From Humulus lupulus (lineage: Eukaryota; Streptophyta; Magnoliopsida; Rosales; Cannabaceae), in the NCBI RefSeq assembly GCF_963169125.1, contig NC_084802.1:33138107-33202106 (forward strand): DNA of 64,000 nt, given 5' to 3'. Shown piece after piece: positions 9,786-20,420 of this stretch; the stretch's first letter is position 1, and each line of letters starts with the position of its first letter. The notes under the pieces are model-generated. The model was not told the DNA's origin, searched no databases, and worked only from the letters and a program-made list of their open reading frames with translations. A program made the translations under genes and the position numbers.

Positions 9786-11589
9786 TGTTTATTAAGATTT
9801 AAGTATTTTTTATGAATAGTTTAAATAAAAGAAAGATCTAGAAGCTCTAGAACCTTCCAGCAGCTGTTAGGATCACGTTTTGACTCGGTCAAAGCTTTTT
9901 AATCAATTCAAAATATGCTGAAAAAGTGAAAATACATGTTTGATATGCCAATGTATGCCGATATATCGCAGCTACAGGAGCTGATATATCACCTACGGGA
10001 GATACGGAAAACACGTCGACTTCGCACGAACGAACGAACGGGGCTTAGGATATAGGTCTAGGCGATATATTTCCCAATGTAGGCGATATATCTCCCCTGG
10101 GAGTGCATTTTTTAATACTTGAGGATTTTAAATTTAAAAACAGCCTTAACCACTTGGACCTGCCTTTGAACAATTTTGACCGAGTTCTGGGCGTCTGTTG
10201 AACGAAAATTCAAATCTTTTTCATTTTATATTCATTTATTTATTCAAATTAAAAGGGGTTAGTTTCACTCCTTGAACTCTATAAATAGGACCTAGTACTC
10301 ATACATGTCCTTCATTCTTCAAGCATTCTTCAGAGCCTCCAAGCTGCTAAGATTACTATAGAGAGAAACACATGGGTTTTGGGATAAAAGCTTTTCCAAT
10401 CTTAGCTTTTCTAAACACTTGGGAAGTAAGATATAGAGTTATTTCGGTATCGAGGTATAGATCAAGTCATAGTTCATTCAAAGTATTGATATCCTTAAGT
10501 TCAGTTATGCATAGTTCTTTAGTTTTCTTTTATTTTCTTTCAGATCCTAACTCTTGTTTATAATTCTTGGATAGGTGTTTAAGTTTCTTGAAACTTAAGG
10601 TTTTCGGTAAGTTTCTTCTTTGATGGTTTAGTTCTCTTTTTCATCTCCTTTCTTTAGAAACTCATGATTCTTATTGTTGGTTTTAGGAGTGTTCCAAATC
10701 TCGTTCTTGTCTCCATATCCTGGTTTTTGGTAAGGAAAATAGGTTAGATTATATGTGTTTATATGTTTAAGTTATGATATGTTTTATGCTATGATATGTA
10801 TATGTATAAATATGTTGTAGTCCTTGGGCATATGACTTTCTTAGATAGCAAGCCCTAAGAATTTATGTTGTAGTCGCTTAGGCATATGCCTTCCTTAGAT
10901 AGCAAGCCCCAAAAATTTTTATCATTTTCATGGTCTAGAGTTATGATTTACCCTACCTCGATTAGTAGACAGAGGACCTAGATGGGTTATCATATACTAT
11001 AGTGTGATATAACCTACCTCGATTATTAGACAGAGGACCTAGATGGTTTTATCACATACCATGTTAATGAGTTAATGGCCATTAATATTGTAGTCCTATA
11101 TGATATACATTTTTATAGTCATATGTTTTATAGTATATGTTTATGATATAGTCTTATGTTTATGATTTATGATATATTTTGTTATTAGATTTTCCTTGCT
11201 CGGCATTAGGCTCATTCCTTTCTTTTTAGAATGATACAGGAAAATGAACATGGAAGGCGGGAAGGATTCGTGGCAGCTTGGCATGTGTGTTGAGGATGAA
11301 TGGATTGAATGGACTGCGTGAAGATCGAGGATGACGTTGTTTAAAGTCTTTTAAACTATGTTTTGATGTATTTCCGCATTTAGTATTTAAACAATTAATG
11401 TTTATGTTTTATGTTTTTATAACAATGGGATTCCATATCACATTTTATATTTTTACCTTATTTTGTATTTGGTACAATATTTTGGGTTTTAAATAAATTT
11501 ATGTTATTTCTTATGTATGTATTCAAATTAGTAGCTATGTCATAGTAGGTTTTAATGGTCTGAGGACTTAGAAATAGTCGGGCATTACA
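9786..11589 (+). mobile_element. E4: solo LTR of a Tekay-like element (1804 bp)
   Basis: It starts TGTTTATTAAG and ends GGGCATTACA, with TAATCA on both sides (9780-9785 and 11590-11595). A TATA box (CTATAAATAGG) is near 10279. Features include repeated GATATATC words (9957-10095), two duplicated segments (10818/10871 and 10950/11010) and no primer site or gag-pol. It splits the accessory gene of E3. A 6-bp duplication is unusual for a gypsy element, where 5 bp is expected. Confidence 0.7.
10818..11047 (+). repeat. Duplicated segments inside solo LTR E4
   Basis: Two roughly 50-bp copies contain TTAGATAGCAAGCCC (from 10818 and 10871). Two roughly 37-bp copies contain AGACAGAGGACCTAGATGG (from 10950 and 11010). 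Confidence 0.8.
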
Positions 11590-12432
11590 TAATCACCTAA
11601 GAAACCTTCGTTCATTTCTAAAATTGCCTAGTCCACCACCTAGCAAGAAGAAAACTAGAGCATCAATCCCCCCGTCCAGGCCCTGCGTGGCTCACCGAAC
11701 CAGGAGTTCGGCCAGAGTTATCATCAAGGAGCCTGCTTAGCATGGCACTCCCAAAGCTACCATCACCCCTAGCCTGGCAAGGGCAAGGAGGCTGTAGTAG
11801 AGCCTATAGACTCGGACTCATCAAATAGTGATGGGGGTCTTTTGTTCAAGGCATCTGAATGCTCGGGGGAAGTTGAAGAGGGTGATCTAACTCTCTTTCT
11901 ACAACTTACTTTTACTTTTTGCCTAATTATGATGATTTTTTGTTTGTTTGCTTTGACCCTACTCGACACTTTTGCTAATCCTTTGCTTTCATTTTACACA
12001 TATGCCGTCCGTATTTTTCAAGAAATTTGCCCAGAAGCACACAAGTGGTCCTAGCAGTGAGGTTCTTCTAGCCAAGCATCAAAAATCCGACCCTCCTGTT
12101 GGAGTCACCGAGCAAGCCAAGAAGACCCCTGATAAGGTCTCTTCTCGGAAAAAGGCGCCCACGCCATCCTGCAAATCGGGCAAAGGCAAAGGATTATCTG
12201 CTGAGGATGGTACCCATATGGCATGTGCACCAGAGTTGACCAGCTCGAGTAAAGCTCCCGATGGCACTGTTGAGGATCCTACTGAGGAGGTCCATGGGCC
12301 TCTGAAGAAAGCCCTGGCAATCCAGCAAGGACATATAAAAAGGTTGTCCACCTCCCATACCAAATTCATGGATACTCTCAGTAGTAAATCTCTGGACGTC
12401 ATTACTAGAACCGGTCTTCAAGATGTTACTAG

Positions 12433-12515
12433 GGTATGTAATGAATTTGTTCGATCTCTGAGTGGTCTTTCTTCTCTTGGTACTTGTTTTGAATTTCTTT
12501 ATTTCATATTGCAGG
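12433..12515 (+). other. Probable intron in the E3 accessory gene
   Basis: It begins GTATGTAATG and ends TTTCATATTGCAG after a T-rich tract. Coding character on both sides supports an 83-bp GT-AG intron that is spliced from the antisense transcript. Confidence 0.6.
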
Positions 12516-13161
12516 GTATGATGGCTCTTAGCTATGCTTATTACCGAACCAAAGGGGTGAGCAAACATGTAATCTGCCTAGTGAAAGAGTCTGAGGATAA
12601 AACTTTTCAGGTTGCCCAACTGACCGAGCAAGTCCAGCATCTTCAACAGGCCACATAGCAGATTACCAAGGAAAACAAGGGGCTCAAATCAGCTACCGAG
12701 CAGAGGAATCTCGACGTTAACTAGTAGGAAAGGAGGATTTAGGAGTTAAAGGAGAAGAACGATGTTGATGGGAGGGTCGCTCAGGAGGAAAAAGATAAGC
12801 AGGAATACACTCTTAAGCTAAAGCTTTGGAGGACTTTGGTATGAGCACCTTCTATGATTTCTGGGTTTGAAACAAGATGGCAGACTTTAGTTATTTCGGA
12901 GAGGCCTATGATGAGCTTATGCACTACTGTGCTAAGTGGGAGAAGAACGAGCCCTCGCCCGTCCATGCCGAGCAACCTCCAGCCTCTGTGCCAGAATCTC
13001 TTGTGCCACCCACCGAGATGATCATCATGGCCCCTGAACAAAATGTCCTGCCCTCTAGTCCAAGTGTTCTAACTGAGGCCCCGACCCCTGCCAAGCAGTC
13101 TAACAGCTTCCCTGTCAAGACCCTTGTCGTCGAATCTGAACAACAAATCCAGAGTGCTTGA

Positions 13162-13901
13162 TAAACTTTACCTGTTATTATATTATATATAATTTTTTTA
13201 TTGTTGCAAAGACAAAGATGGCTGAGCCGAGCAACCTTTAATCTCGAGCAATCTTTTTCCCTTTTATAAAATGTTTCTCGTTTCAGCCATTTATCTGCTT
13301 GTACTTTTATTGTTCCTTGCTACTCAATGTATACTATTTTTTGGAGCTGTGTGGCTCTGTGAATCGAAGCTATTCAATTTTTTCAAATGAGTTGTAAACA
13401 AAAACTGCTCAACCCTATCTATAGAAATTGTTTTATGGACATTTTTGTTGCTTGGTACATACGGAGCAACGCGCAAGCACTTTAACATTAATAAAAATTA
13501 ATGTTTCTAACTCCTTTTGATTACGCACTTTTCTCTCTACTTGTCCATGTATGACTATGGTACCCCCCAAGTGACCGAGCAGAATTCATAACTCTTGGGT
13601 TATCCTCTTGGTCACTTGCTAACTGACCAGAGTTGTTCGTAATAACCTATACAAGGGTACTTGGGTTCGCCAAAACCTACAAAGGTTTCATACACTGCCG
13701 ACAATCAGTGAAATAAATCACTTAATTAGCAAGATAATCATCATAAAAGTAAGGCTTGTAAAAATGGACAAAAATCATGTCTTATTGGTTAAAAATTAAC
13801 CATACAAGTTGTGTCACTACAATCGTAGCTTACATTCATAAATAGTAGTATTGGCAGGTCGAGCCTGTATCGGCCAGTCAGCGATCACTTAAAAGTGATC
13901 T
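13162..13901. other. E3 spacer between convergent accessory gene and pol
   Basis: AT-rich, no sustained ORF. Both transcription units end into this stretch, so it should hold two 3' ends; AATAAA-like words are present but not diagnostic. Confidence 0.5.
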
Positions 13902-15298
13902 TTATTGGTAGTACTTCCTCAGGTGTTCCCCATTCCAGTAACGAGGGACAGGTACTAACTGGAGATCTTTGTCATACCGTGCTAGCTTGTACATGCCTGG
14001 TGATACTATCTCCGTGACCTGGTAGGGGCCTTCCCAGCTTGGACCTAGTACTCTTGTCAAAGCATCTCAAGTTTCTAAGAGTATTCTTCGCAGGACTAGA
14101 TCTCCTACGTCAAACTTTCGTTCCTTAACTCTGGAATTGAAGTACCGAGCAACTTTTTCCTGGTGGGCAACCAGGCGTATGTTGGATTTTTCGCATCTTT
14201 CTTCAATCTGGTCTAAGGACTCGACCAGTAGTTGGTGATTACAATCTTGGTTGTATGCTGTAAGCTGGTGAGGTGGTGGAGTCACCTCAACTGGCAGCAT
14301 TGCTTCATACCCATATGTGAGTGCAAAGGGGGTATCACTAGTGGTTATTCTCTATGTAGTCCTGTATGACCATAGTACTTAAGGCAATCTCTCAGGCAAG
14401 TTTCGTTTAGCTTCTTCTAGACGCTTCTGTAGAGTGTCTTTGAGAGTTTTGTTAATGGTTTCTACCTGCCCGTTTGCCTGAGGGTGTGAAACTACTGAGA
14501 AACTTTTTGTGATGCTATGCTTGGCACAAAAATCAATAAACAGTTGGCCATCAAATTGGGTGCCATTGTCGGACCCTATCTTCTGGGGTAGACCAAATCT
14601 ATAGATTATATTCTTCACCACAAATTCTAGTACTTTTTTGGAAGTGATGGTTGCTAGTGGCTCGGCTTCCGTCCACTTGGTGAATTAATCAACAGCCACT
14701 ACTACATACTGTACTCCTCATTTTCCCTTTGATAACCGACCAATAAGGTCAATTCCCAAAATAGTGAAGGGCCATGTACTCTGCATTTGAGTAAGCTCGT
14801 TTGGGGCTGCTCGGGGTATCTGCAAATCTCTGACACTTGTCACATCTTCAAACATATGTAAAGACATCTTCGTTCATAGTTGGCCAGAAGTAGCCTTACC
14901 TTAAAATCTTCTTAGACAGACTTTGCCCCCTGCATTGTTCCCACAGAAAGCCTCATGAACTTCCTCCAGTAGCTGTCCTTTTTCTGTTTGGTTGACACAC
15001 TGAGTAATGGCATGGAGAACCCCCTTCTGTACATAACCCCGTCCAGGATTACATACTGAGCAGATTTCCTCATTAATTTTCTAGATTTATTGCGGCGATT
15101 GGGCAGGATGCCGTGTTCCAGATAAGTTGCAATCGGGGTCATCCAGGATGGAGTGTTGTCTATAAGAAAGACTGGTCCTGGCAGGTTGATACTTGGTTCG
15201 ACCAGATATTCTATAGGAACCAAGTTGGTTTTGTCTATCATCGCACTGCTGGCTAATTTGGCCAACGCATCTACTGTGGCATTTTGTTCTCTTGGTAA
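13902..15298 (-). pseudogene. E3 integrase
   Basis: The enzyme would join element DNA to the host chromosome. The H2C2-type N-terminal zinc region lies around 15030-14900 and is disturbed by a stop and frameshift. The catalytic core follows with D in VAVDYFTKWTEAE, D in GSDNGTQFDG (about 14565) and E in NGQVETINKTLK (about 14450). The C-terminal region (14300-13902) has FDVGDLVLR and ends HLRKYYQ followed by TAA. Stops near 14379 and 14360 and missing start context make it non-functional. It follows the RNase H domains as in all Ty3 elements. Confidence 0.8.
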
Positions 15299-15600
15299 CT
15301 ATTGGATATTGTACCTCTTAAGCTGAGCAAGCATTTCTTTGATCTTATCAAGATAGGCCATCATTGTTTCTCCCCGGGCAGTGTAATCACCAAGGACTTG
15401 ATTGACAACCAATTGCGAATCACTATATATGTCGAAGACTTCAGCCTTCACTTCCCTTGCTAACCTTAGGCCTACGATTAATGCTTCGCATTGCTTCATT
15501 ATTGGATGCTTTAAATCCAAAACAAAGTGCACAATGGATGTGTTGCCCTTCAGGAGTGATTAATGTTCAACTGGCCCCAGACAGCTGATCGGTAGATGAG
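15299..15600 (-). pseudogene. E3 second (archaeal-type) RNase H domain
   Basis: The minus strand carries CEALIVGLRLAREVKAEVFD and IYSDSQLVVNQVLGDY, the E and D motif spacing of an additional RNase H. Tat-group elements are known for carrying two RNase H domains, so this piece supports the lineage call. A stop at the upstream boundary and in the linker breaks the frame. Confidence 0.7.
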
Positions 15601-17241
15601 CCATCAAAGTGCAGCTTCCATACTTGGGGTTATTCCTCAAAATGAGCAGTACTCGATACTGGGTGCTCGGTGTTCTGCCCAGCATCTGTATTGGGCGGTG
15701 GTCCAGACTCTGATGGCTGCTCGACCATTTCTTCATCTGTTCCTTGCAGCCCGGTACATTCAGCTACAAAATCTACAAGAGCCTGGCCTCTAATGGATGT
15801 TCGGGGCTGGCAAGTGATTTCATACTGCCTGAGCTCTATAGACCATTTTAGTAACCGACCAGAGTTGTCTGGTTTTAGCAAGACTTGGCTCAATGGTTGG
15901 TCAGTAAGAACCTTTATAGGATGAGCTTGGAAGTATGGGCAAAGTTTTATGGATGACAGGAGCAGGCAGTAAGTTAATTTTTCAATTAGAGGATATCTGC
16001 TCTCGGCTTCGACCAGCCTTTTACTGACATAGTAGACTGGATGCTAGATCTTGTTTTCTTCTCTGACCAAGACTGCATTGACAGTGTGTTGAGTTACTGC
16101 CAGGTATATGCATAGTTCTTCACCCTCCAGAGGTTTTGAAAGGATCGGGGGTTGTGCCAGCTGCTGCTTTAGTGCTTGGAAGGCTTGTTCACACTCTTCA
16201 GTCCATTCAAATTACTTTGTGCCTCTGAGGATATTAAAAAATGGAATACACCTATCAGTGGATTTGGACACGAATCTGTTGAGTGCTACTATGCGTCCTA
16301 TTAGACTCTGCACGTCCTTGATCCTGGCTGGTGAGGGCATGTCCAGCAGTGCCTTTATCTTCTTGGGGTTTGCTTCAATTCCCCAGGAGTTCACTATAAA
16401 CCCCAAAAAATTTCCCGACCCCACACCAAAGGAGCATCTTAGGGGGTTCAATATCATTCTATATTGCCTCAGGATGTTGAAGCATTCCTCCAAGTCTTCA
16501 ATGTGCCCCCCAGCCTCTTTGGATTTCACCAACATATCATCCACATAAACCTCCATGTTATTTCCTATTTGGTCTTTGAAGATACAGTTTACCAGCCGTT
16601 GATACGTGGCTCAAGCATTTTTCAGACTGAACGGCATAACTTTATAACAATACAGCCCCACATCCGTGCGGAAGCTGGTGTGCTCCTGGTCGGGTGGACG
16701 CATACTTATCTGGTTGTACCCTGAATAGGCATCCATAAAAGTTAAGATCTCGTGGCCAGTTGTAGCGTCCACTAATTGGTCAATTCTCAGAAGTGGGAAG
16801 CAGTCCTTTAGGCATACCTTATTTAAATCGGTGAAATCTATGCACACCATCCACTTGTTATTAGGCTTCGGCACCAACACGGAATTGGACACCCATACTA
16901 GGTAGAAAGTTTCCCTAATGAAGTCATTATTTTGAAGCTTTTCCACTTCTTCCTTCAATGCCTTTGCCCTCATTGGATCCAGTAACCTCATTTTCTGTTG
17001 TACAGGCTTGAAGTGTTCGGTATCAATGTTGAGGGCATGGCTTATAATGGTTGGTCAGATCCCCACCATATCATCATGAGACCAAGCGAATACATCTTGG
17101 TTGTTCCATAGGAACTGGATCAAAGCAGAACTTATGTCCCCGGACAACCCTTTCCCTACCTTGACCACCCTGGTCGGGTGTTTTGGGTCAAGCGGGACCT
17201 CTTCTAATTCTTTGACTGGGCCCACTCCTATATAAATATCC
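15601..17241 (-). pseudogene. E3 reverse transcriptase and first RNase H
   Basis: The RT palm and fingers are visible: VSNSVLVPKPNNKWMVCIDF and TDLNKVC (about 16900-16830), FMDAYSGYNQI, and the catalytic loop YVDDMLVKSK (about 16545). The RT connection continues through GFIVNSWGIEANPKKIKAL. The first RNase H-like segment ends with KPDNSGRLLKWSIELRQYEI (about 15880-15820). Multiple stops separate the parts (for example near 16610 and 15895). Product: would copy element RNA into DNA in the cytoplasmic particle. Confidence 0.8.
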
Positions 17242-17907
17242 TCAAAATGAGGTTCTATGTCTTCCCCCTTGTTTTTGGTTGCATCCTATTTTTGGTGACT
17301 GGGCCTGCAGTCTACATGGTGTAGGCTGCCTCCCTGCCTTTTTTACTAACAAGTTATAACATTCTTTGGCCACCAGTTGGCTTCCTTTAAGACATCCTAT
17401 ACCTGCCCGGGTTGGGAGTTTAATGAGAAAATGGAAGATTGAAGTGACTGCTCTGAGGTCATACAGGGTTGGTTGGCCTATTATGGCATTGTACGGAGAT
17501 GGGATGTCGATTACCACGAACAAAGCCATTACAGTGTTGCTGTTAAGAGTCGTTCCCACCGTCAAAGGCAATCTTATACTTCCTACCAGGGCTATTCCAT
17601 TCCCTATAAATCCATACAGCAAATGATCGCATGGTTCCAGATCTCTGATGCTCAAATTCATCTTGTCTAGGGTACTTTTGAACAGGATGTTGGCTGATGA
17701 CCCATGGTCAATCATCGTTTGGGCTACGATCATGTTAGTGATCTGTACTTCTACCATTAATAGGTCATTATGTAGATGATGTATGTGACTTACGTCTTCC
17801 TCACTAAATGTGATGGGCTCACACTCGTAGCGAGGCTGTTTGGGAGTACACTCCTGGACAGCCAACACATCTTCCTTCTGTCTGTGCCTAAGGGAACGAG
17901 TGTACAT
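17242..17907 (-). pseudogene. E3 aspartic protease
   Basis: A 221-residue open segment contains the active-site motif MIDHGSSANILF. The Tat-group consensus is D-T/H-G-S-S-A; here H replaces the commoner T after the catalytic D. The second half has DIPSPYNAIIGQPTLYDLRAV, typical of the protease fold of these elements. The open frame is intact over this part but is cut off from gag upstream by a stop. Confidence 0.75.
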
Positions 17908-17967
17908 TTCTCGGGCCTTGCCAGAATTGTTGGCTAAATGTGGCCGCTGCAGATCATATCTAGCAGA

Positions 17968-18628
17968 CTAGCAACTAGTGGTGGTAGGATAGGCTGACTG
18001 CTCTGATACTACTGAGACTGTTGCTGAGGAGGTTGTTGAGGATGCTGGTCGGTAGTCGACCGTACATACCAAGTTCAAGTGCTTACATTCATTGGTTTCA
18101 TGCCCATAGTCATTGTGAAACCAACAGAACTTGGTCATATCCTGTCTATTAACATATTTCCTCATTGGTGGAGGTCTTCTGTATGGTACGACAGCCTGTG
18201 AGGCATTAAAAACGTCTGCCCAGGTCTCTAACAGGATGGAGTAAGTAGTAAATTTAGGAACATATTCCCGTGGTTTGGGTAGCTCAGCGGTCTTAGGCTT
18301 CCTGTTGTCATTCTGGTTACCGCTACTTCCAGTCCCACGAATGTGTTTGCCATTCTTAGCCCCATTCTTTCCTCCCTCCGCAGGGTTGGTGGTATTCCCA
18401 ACATCTGTTTTCCCCTGCTCGATAGCTGCCTAAGTTGGATTATCCACCTTCCGCTCGGCCACCTCAAGCTTGATGAATTCCTTTGCCCAATCAAGGAACT
18501 TCTGAGTGGTACGTGCAGACTTCCTTTTCAAACTGCGCTAGAATAGACTCTTTACCTTAACTCCTGAATTGATGGCTATTAATTTACCGTCATCACTAAG
18601 GGATTTCACTCTGGTGGCTTCCTGCAGA
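17968..18628 (-). pseudogene. E3 gag remnant with zinc finger
   Basis: The downstream end carries CWFHNDYGHETNECKHL, the unusual C-x2-H-type finger found in Tat/Athila gag proteins. The upstream end is glycine/asparagine-rich (18494-18228) and continues to LQEATRVKSLSDDGKLI near 18628, where it meets E2 in the opposite orientation. The N-terminal half of gag is gone. Several stops are present. Confidence 0.7.
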
Positions 18629-19215
18629 CCAAAGCAGTAAACATTATGGAATGGGAAGAGTTCAAAACTTTGTTCAACTAGATATACTACAATGACGCAA
18701 TTAAAGCTGCGAAGGCTAAAGAGTTCAGCAAGTTACTTCAGGGCAACATGACAGTGACTGATTATGCCATGAAGTTTAACATAATGGAAAAGTTTTTTGG
18801 GGATCTGGTGCCCACTGATGGGACTAGAAAAGAGAGGTTTTTCAGGGGCTACAGCCTATGATAGCCCGAGATGTTTATATTACTATTATGCCAGGATTGA
18901 CTACCTATGCACAGGCTATGGAGAAGGCGCTTACAGTTGAGAGCATAGAGAACAAGATCTGGCGTGGGAATGTGGCCAAAAGGGATTTTAGGAGGCCGAG
19001 ACCTCCATTTCCAGGCTTTGGTAGGGGTGGAGGCCCTAGTGACCATAAGAGAAAGACTCCAAATACAGTTTCAGCTCTAGGGCCAGAGAGGAGGCCACGG
19101 GGTATACAGATAGGCCACCAGGGTGGCGGTGGGACCTGGAAAGCATTTCCAGAGTGTGCTTGGTGCATGAGGTGCCATATTGGGGAATGTCGGTTGAAGT
19201 AGTTCTTCGTCTACG
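18629..19215 (+). pseudogene. E2 gag
   Basis: The nucleocapsid/capsid precursor of a Tekay-type chromovirus. EEFKTLFN, the GNMTVTDYAMKFN segment (about 18744-18782) and the MIARDVYITIMPGLTTYAQAM segment (from 18858) are characteristic. The zinc knuckle near 19150-19250 is degenerate: cysteines of the CX2CX4HX4C pattern are replaced in YESVGHLKKDF. The 5' third of gag is missing at the E3 boundary. In-frame stops occur (for example near 18680 and 19200). Confidence 0.8.
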
Positions 19216-20420
19216 AGAGTGTGGGACACTTGAAGAAGGATTTCCCGAAAGCCAGAAAGGAAGAGCCCAAGAAGGTGGACAACCTGATGCCATCTCGGGT
19301 GTTCACCTTAACCCAGGCAGAGGCCCAGGCTAGTCCCTCGGTGGTTATAGGTCAGCTTTCTAGCATTGGGACCCTTTATATTGTTTTGATTGATTCAGGT
19401 GCTATGCACTCTTTTGTTGCTAGAAGGATTATAGATGGATTGTGTAGATCATGTGACTTTTAACCTATGGGTTTGGTACTATGCTGCCTACTGGGGAGTT
19501 AGTGGTTTCCAGGAGATGGGTTAGATCACTACCAGTGACAGTGGATGGCAGGGAGTTGTCAGTTGACTTAGTAGAGTTGGTTATGATTGATTTTGATATA
19601 ATTCTTGGAATGGACTGGCTAGAGAAGTATGGGGCAACGATAGATTGCAAGAAGAATATGGTAACCTTTGAGCCTGATGGACGACCCATTTGTATTCATT
19701 GGCACTGTGCATGGACCTTGTATACCTATGATGTCTATACTTAGAGCTAGAGACCTATTGCAGGAGGGATGCATAGGATTCTTAGCTAGCGTGGTGGATA
19801 CCACTCAAGTCGTGCGAGTGGGACCAGGACAGACAAAATTGGTCCGTGAATTTCTAGATATGTTTCCAGAGGATCTGCCAAGGTTACCTCCACACAGAGA
19901 GATAGAGTTTTTGATTGAACTAGCACCAGGGACAGAGCCAGTGTCTAGGGCACCTTATAGGATGACTACAGCTGAGCTGGAAGAACTAAAGGTTCAATTA
20001 TAGGAATTACTAGACTTGGGTTTTATTAGGCCCAGTTCCTTGCCATGGGGTGCACCAATTCTCTTCATGAAGAAGAAAAATGGTTCTCTGAGGATGTGTA
20101 TTGATTATAGAGAATTGAACAAGTTGACTATCAAGAACAAGTATCTTCTGCCAAGGATTGATGATCTGTTTGATCAGTTACAGAGTAGGACAGTATTCTC
20201 CAAGATAGATCTTCAATCTGGTTATCACCAGCTGAGGATCAGAGAGGAGGATATTATGAGTATTTGGTGATGTCATTTGGACTGACTAATGCCCCAACAA
20301 CATTTATGGATCTGATGAACAAGGTGTTCAAAGATTACCTGGATCAGGTTGTGATCGTCTTTATCGAAGATATATCATAATACTCTCAGCTAGAGATAGA
20401 ACACGAGCAACACCTCAAAT
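19216..20420 (+). pseudogene. E2 protease and reverse transcriptase, truncated
   Basis: The protease active site IDSGAMHSFVARRI is near 19390 and FDIILGMDWLEKY near 19590. RT begins with FPEDLPRLPPHREIEFLI (about 19860), then [32 protein letters not shown] and [18 protein letters not shown]. The catalytic loop reads VFIEDIS where FIDD is expected, so the first catalytic Asp is Glu, followed by a stop. About 11 codons between the EED and EYLVMSF motifs are deleted. The sequence breaks off near 20420 at EHEQHLKFL, where minus-strand copia sequence begins. Confidence 0.85.

Larger units (their letters stand above)
8899..13161 (+). pseudogene. Antisense accessory gene of E3 (Transposase_28-like plus coiled coil), split by E4
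   Basis: The plus-strand gene lies opposite to the pol of its own element. The first part (8899-9117) is acidic and serine-rich. After a frameshift, 9122-9390 reads HFHLGDVSIFTPAAVQTV and MGATLPLLPYFHNVADYFEF, matching the Transposase_28 pattern seen in E1. After a second frameshift, 9400-9780 carries INYLFDLKSS and PFSWLAPTKEM. E4 then interrupts. After it, 11600-12432 is basic and proline/serine-rich, an intron with GTATGT and TTGCAG borders spans 12433-12515, and 12516-12800 gives a glutamine/glutamate-rich coiled coil. A final frame (12877-13161) ends at a TGA. Stops and frameshifts mark it as dead. The role in the retroelement cycle is unknown. Confidence 0.75.
7092..18628 (-). mobile_element. 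E3: Tat-like Ty3/gypsy element with antisense gene, right end truncated
   Basis: Reading on the minus strand: gag remnant (18628-17968), protease, RT, RNase H, an extra RNase H-like domain, integrase (ending at 13902), spacer, accessory gene on the opposite strand (8899-13161), polypurine tract (7838-7850) and 3' LTR (7092-7837). The CWFHNDYGHETNEC finger, the DHGSSANILF protease motif and the second RNase H-like domain point to the Tat group. The 5' LTR and first part of gag are absent; the minus-strand gag runs straight into plus-strand E2 gag near 18628. A solo LTR (E4) splits the accessory gene. Confidence 0.85.

Noticed and set aside
7092..18628. Accessory gene plus strand as a host gene interrupted by a retroelement
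   Set aside because: The same gene type occurs at the same place in E1, between pol side and 3' LTR, so it belongs to the element.
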